From the NCBI GenBank assembly GCA_034509495.1, contig CM067508.1:32161071-32225070 (forward strand): a stretch of 64,000 nucleotides of DNA. The letters are read 5' to 3'. Within the stretch, counting starts at the first letter, position 1. Each line of letters begins with the position of its first letter. The translations under genes were made by a program, and so were the position numbers. Positions 60,465-64,000 of the stretch are shown in pieces. The notes beneath the pieces are model-generated. The model ran no database searches, was not told the DNA's origin, and saw only the letters and a program-made list of their open reading frames with translations. The DNA comes from Acestrorhynchus altus (Eukaryota; Chordata; Actinopteri; Characiformes; Acestrorhynchidae).

Positions 60465-60719
60465 TGCCATTCCCCAAATTCAAGTAGAAAATCTACCCTT
60501 TTAAGATTCAAAAGTTGGGTCTGGGTGTTTTATAGGAAAAACAGTAATGTATTACTAAAGGTTTTACTATAAAGGTATTATTTATATTTATATATTTATA
60601 AAATTATATTTATATTATTTAGGTATTATTATATGGCCGAAAGTATATTACATCCGTAGTCGTTTAGGACTACCATTGAGAATGAATAAGAATCGATTTA
60701 AGGCCGTTTAGCTAAACAA

Positions 60720-60792
60720 CTCTCGACTTCCGGTCACCCGTGGATCGCAGTGCGTGAGCTCGCGGGGGTTCGAATCCCGCGTCTGGTGGTCT
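60720..60792 (+). other. tRNA-like T-arm / SINE head fragment
   Basis: ggggttcgaatcccgcgtctgg looks like a tRNA T-arm (B box GGTTCGAATCC). A proper A box and cloverleaf upstream are not convincing, so a tRNA-derived fragment is more likely than a gene. Confidence 0.35.
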
Positions 60793-60945
60793 TATTTATT
60801 TATTTATTTCATTATAAACAAATTAAACAACTTCCTTTTCCAGTACAGAACGACGGAGCCTTGTTTAAATATGTTAAGACAAAGACAAAGGTTTTCATGG
60901 GGTGTTTTTTTTTTACCATGACTGTAATATCCTTTGTCACCACAG

Positions 60946-61123
60946 GTGGAGTCAGTGATAGAGAGAGTTATACTCTTCCTGCTCAGTCAGATCATATTCG
61001 GAGTGCTGGAAAGGCCACTGGGAGAGAAGAACATCTACTTCTCCACTCATCCAATGCAGGAATATGCAAAACTTCTCTGGCAAGATGGAGAAGCTGTTGG
61101 CTTTTACACTATTAAAAAGAAAG
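60946..61123 (+). CDS. fam169b: fam169b exon (VESVIERVILFLL to FYTIKKK)
   Basis: The acceptor is gtcaccacag and the donor G|GTGTGT; phase 0 in, phase 1 out. The product starts VESVIERVILFLLSQIIFGV and ends with YAKLLWQDGEAVGFYTIKKK. The Y-A-K-x-L-W-x-x-G-E-A-x-G-F-Y block is the most diagnostic FAM169-family stretch in the window. The upstream intron of about 4.3 kb is packed with LINE, Tc1 and AT-microsatellite DNA. Confidence 0.93.
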
Positions 61124-61400
61124 GTGTGTTTTTATATATATATCTGCTTTAAGCTTTACTCTGGAAACCAGTGATCCTCAAATTGCTTTTTATTAATGAC
61201 ACTTTAAAAATAATCAAGCTGGTACACAAAGAGTACTTTAATACTGTTTGATCTTCTGGCCCATCTTCTGGTTTACACTGGTTGTTTTTCAGTTCATAAT
61301 CACTTGTGTGTAACGACAACAGTACAGTAAATGCTTACATTCTGACTTTTGCCATCACAGTCACACATTTTGACGAGCTGTCTCATTTGTGTTCTTTAAG

Positions 61401-61587
61401 GTAGCCTGTGCGATGGTTGCACTGGTCAAAGTTATCTTCTACCTGTGCTGGATACTGTGTATGTTCGAACCCACTGGAGGAAAAATGGACTGGCTTTACT
61501 GATGCTCCAGGATTTCTGTAGGTCCATGCCGAACGAAATTGTGCTGGGAATTAGCTACCCTATATCTTCCAGTATGTTGGGAGGTCA
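61401..61587 (+). CDS. fam169b: fam169b exon (SLCDGCTGQSYLLPVLDTV to SYPISSSML); last one visible
   Basis: The acceptor is gttctttaag with phase-1 entry (G|GT). It encodes GSLCDGCTGQSYLLPVLDTV, then a YVRTHWRKNGLALLMLQDF segment and GISYPISSSML. FAM169A has the matching SYQLPVLDT...LMLEDF...YPLSS run. The segment is reminiscent of the pyrophosphate-binding strand-helix of GNAT acetyltransferases, which is only suggestive. Two overlapping donors exist: GTCAGT at 61,584 (exon ends 61,583, phase 1) and GTAAGT at 61,588 (exon ends 61,587, phase 2). The second has the better consensus and is used here. No later exon is recognised before the right edge, so the gene is truncated by the window. Confidence 0.88.
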
Positions 61588-61640
61588 GTAAGTTTTCCAC
61601 TATATAGTAGAGTTTAAATGCAGAAGCAGTGGAGTCTAAA

Positions 61641-61992
61641 CCAGGGGTTCTCAACCTTTTCCACCATATAGCCCACCTGTTTATATCAGGAAAGCATAAC
61701 TGCCCACAAGAAATCAAAACTCAATTTTTCATGTATAATTGTTATTTCTCTTTGAGAATGTTAAAGTGGTAATGTTCTGCCTTTGTGCTACTTCTGTGAT
61801 GTCATTGTTTCTGCATTTCTATTAATGCTTATATAATGTTCATCATTTGAATATTAGTTTGAAGAGATTGTGATTGATCCCTTGATTCTCTTGTATATTT
61901 TATTTTTCCATGTAGATTTTTATGATTTAATGGCATTATTGCGCACCACAAGTGCGTGGTGTCTGGCTCACAGGTTGAGAAATCTGTCCTGA
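61641..61992. mobile_element. hAT-type MITE in fam169b intron
   Basis: The left end caggggttctcaaccttttc and the right caggttgagaaatctgtcctg-type end are inverted partners. The interior is noncoding. Confidence 0.65.
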
Positions 61993-62137
61993 ACAAAAAA
62001 ATTGCCATTATATTCAGATATATTTATTTTCTTGACCTTTGTGTGTTTTCAGGTAGTGCAGTGGTTCTGTCCAGGAGTAGCACTATCCTGCAGGTTTACA
62101 GTTTTCCCTTATTCCTATACACTTAACACAACTAAAC

Positions 62138-62327
62138 TCTAAGAGCAGTGTTGAAAATGACCCACCACTGGGAGTCCTGACCATTGAAGAACAGGGTGAA
62201 AGGAGAGTAACAAAGTATGCAGAGAAATAGATACAGTCTGTAATTAAAGAAACTACAAGTTCTGATTAAATGGACTGTGAATTCTGAAACTAGGAGGAGG
62301 TTATGATGTTATGGCTAATCTGTGTAT
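62138..62327. mobile_element. palindromic MITE, right arm
   Basis: gaaaatgacccaccactggg, then gtcctgaccattgaagaaca and gagaaatagatacagtctgt; ends gaggaggttatgatgttatg. Confidence 0.75.
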
Positions 62328-62639
62328 TTCACGGTTGCATAATTTGGAAGCATAAGTTCTGCTTTTTAAACAAATGCATCACGAGACAGCAAATTCACGT
62401 CAGGACTGTAAAGAGATGAAAGTTAGTGAGTTGTTTATTCAGGTACTTTTATTAGTATGTTCAACTGAACAATGGAATATGGAATCACTGTTGTACTTTC
62501 ATGTCTAAAATGAATGATTATGACTAAATAAGGAATATCTAAGGTTCCGTTTTTGTTGTTTTAGTGTGAATTTGAAATGAAACCAAATATATGTTTGCAG
62601 ATTCAGGTGTGTCAAATACAGACCTTTTATTTAGGGAAG

Positions 62640-63120
62640 GAATCTGAACTTGTCTATGTAGTTATTTCTTCACCAAGTGTGTGTCATTGCATTGTTAGCT
62701 TATGCATCAGACGGCCAAGAAAATGAGTTTATTGTCGATGTGGTGTAATGCATCTGGAATCAGTTGACATCGTCTGAGATCTGGAGAACCAAAAAAGTGT
62801 TTGAGCCAGAAAAGTAGGCCGTCACAATGCTGAAAAATCAGAAGAAATCAATCAAAGCTGCAGTCAAAACATTACATGTGCCAACATCCACTGTTCAGTG
62901 CATTGTTAAGGAAGAAAGAATGTACTGTTGGTAGACCACTGAAAAATGCTTTTCCATCATGAAGAATAGCAGCTTTCAGATGTAAAACACATCACGAATG
63001 CTTCCAAAGATATGCCAACCGATATGTCAAACACAATCATGAAGAGAAGAAAAGACTAAAATGCAAACCAGTGCTGAGACTCAAAAGCAAGAAAGCTTGT
63101 TTATGGTTAGCTAAAGCGTA
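62640..63120 (+). mobile_element. degraded Tc1-like transposon
   Basis: The stretch acattacatgtgccaacatc then cactgttcagtgcattgtta resembles the HTH of a Tc1-type transposase (LHVPTSTVQ-like when translated). Many indels. Confidence 0.45.
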
Positions 63121-63164
63121 ATGATGTTCAGTTGTCTGAACTCACTTCTCATACTCATTGTCAC

Positions 63165-63305
63165 CTAGTAATTAAATCCTCACAGCAATGTGCCCCCTGG
63201 TGTGTGAATTCACTAGTGTGTATGTGTGTATCACTGTGTGTAGATGGGCCAAATGGGTAAAAATTCCCGTGTGTGCATAACACAGTGGGTTAAATGAGTA
63301 TAACC
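63165..63305. mobile_element. dispersed repeat related to 49,745-49,910
   Basis: ttcactagtgtgtatgtgtg, then tagatgggccaaatgggtaa and cacagtgggttaaatgagta. Confidence 0.6.
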
Positions 63306-63492
63306 AATTACCAGACTCTCCCCCAATCACACACAATGCTCACAACAATAAGAGGGTGGATACAAGTACATGCTTCCTGCAATATATGTGAAGCCACCGC
63401 CTCTTTTTGAACTTCCACCTGAAATGCAAACCTGCGGTCCTCAGATCATAGTGGTAGCGAATTAGAATGCTGAGCCACTCTGAGCCCATAAT
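63306..63492 (-). mobile_element. tRNA-derived SINE, minus orientation
   Basis: On the minus strand it begins gggctcagagtggctcagca, passes through ggtggcttcacatatattgc and ends gtctggtaattggttata. Same family as 15,000-15,312. Confidence 0.6.
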
Positions 63493-63509
63493 GAGTGTAT
63501 TTATAAAAG

Positions 63510-64000
63510 TCTAATCAGATCAAATTTATTTGTGTAGTGCTTTTTACAACTGATGTCACAAAGCAGCTTTGCAGAATTAAAAAATAAAAGAGATCAACAG
63601 CACATGAAACTTCATTTTACTGAAGCTGTGCAGAGTTCTCTGTTGATGATGTATTCTGACCTCAGTTCCACTAAAACTGGTGTAAATGTGAGATGGCTCG
63701 CTATAAAACAACAAGGTTCTTATAAGCCTGACCAGAACCAGTTCAAGAACCAGAATTATTTTGGTGGAACAGGCCCTAAACTCATGTGCCTAAAAAGAGT
63801 AACAATCAGTGCTTGTATAACTTTGAGCTACAGTTGTTGTTGAGATGGGCCTCAGGTCAGGGGCAGGGCTTAGCCCCAAACCCAGTTGAGAGCATGAACT
63901 GTGCATGTGCCATCCCACCTGAGGCCAGAAGAGGGAGCCATTTCACCTGGATTTCTGAAGAAACAATGATTGAGCAGGTGTCCTAATACTTTTGTCCAAA
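63510..64000. mobile_element. dispersed elements at the right edge
   Basis: Starts with a retroelement tail (gatcaaatttatttgtgtag then tgatgtcacaaagcagcttt), also seen in part near 23,450. Ends at gagcaggtgtcctaatactt then ttgtccaaa, a DNA-transposon terminus that also occurs at 23,765. The window ends inside it. Confidence 0.55.

Noticed and set aside
60720..60792. Possible functional tRNA gene
   Set aside because: A T-arm is visible but no convincing anticodon arm, D-arm or acceptor pairing could be built; probably a SINE-derived fragment.
1..64000. Bacterial-type systems, CRISPR arrays or viral genomes
   Set aside because: The regularly spaced repeats are microsatellites or minisatellites without unique spacers, and the only retrovirus-like sequence is a decayed Ty3/gypsy element.

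Overview
This is a vertebrate, almost certainly teleost, nuclear window. Coding sequence is a small fraction of the 64 kb and is split into short exons with GT/AG borders. The rest is intron and intergenic DNA full of fish-type transposable elements (Tc1-like, hAT, pogo, L1, RTE-like and L2/Rex1-like LINEs, Ty3/gypsy, tRNA-derived SINEs) and long CA/GT, GA, TTA and GTA microsatellites. A large palindromic MITE present in several copies is of a kind I associate with characiform and siluriform fishes. That lineage guess is recollection, not a computed result.

Two real genes are supported, arranged head to head. On the minus strand is the 5' part of an insulin-like growth factor 1 receptor gene (igf1r). 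Coding exon 1 (35,418-35,508) supplies the signal peptide and lies at the edge of a CpG-rich promoter/5'UTR block (to about 36,430). Intron 1 is 24.3 kb. Exon 2 (10,547-11,107) encodes the L1 ligand-binding domain and the start of the cysteine-rich region. Positions 1-10,546 are intron 2, and the remaining exons lie off the left edge. On the plus strand, from about 54.7 kb to beyond the right edge, is the 5' part of a FAM169-family gene, best called fam169b because FAM169B neighbours IGF1R head to head in human. Five well-supported exons (55,563-61,587) and one candidate first exon (54,751-54,787) are visible. About 19 kb separates the two 5' ends.

Layout: 1-10.5 kb, igf1r intron 2 with MITEs and microsatellites; 10.5-11.1 kb, exon 2; 11.1-35.4 kb, intron 1, holding a hAT element, a degraded L1 with a pogo-derived insert, LINE tails, palindromic MITEs, and a 1-kb minisatellite that stops just short of exon 1; 35.4-36.4 kb, exon 1 and promoter; 36.4-54.7 kb, intergenic, with a 5'-truncated Tc1 transposase copy and a degraded Ty3/gypsy element; 54.7-64 kb, fam169b exons separated by introns loaded with LINE and Tc1 remnants.

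The two genes need not act together. IGF1R is a membrane tyrosine kinase receptor, and FAM169 proteins are poorly characterised lamin-associated proteins. I found no operon-like, CRISPR, phage or otherwise novel gene system. The interesting material is repeat architecture and exon-border detail.
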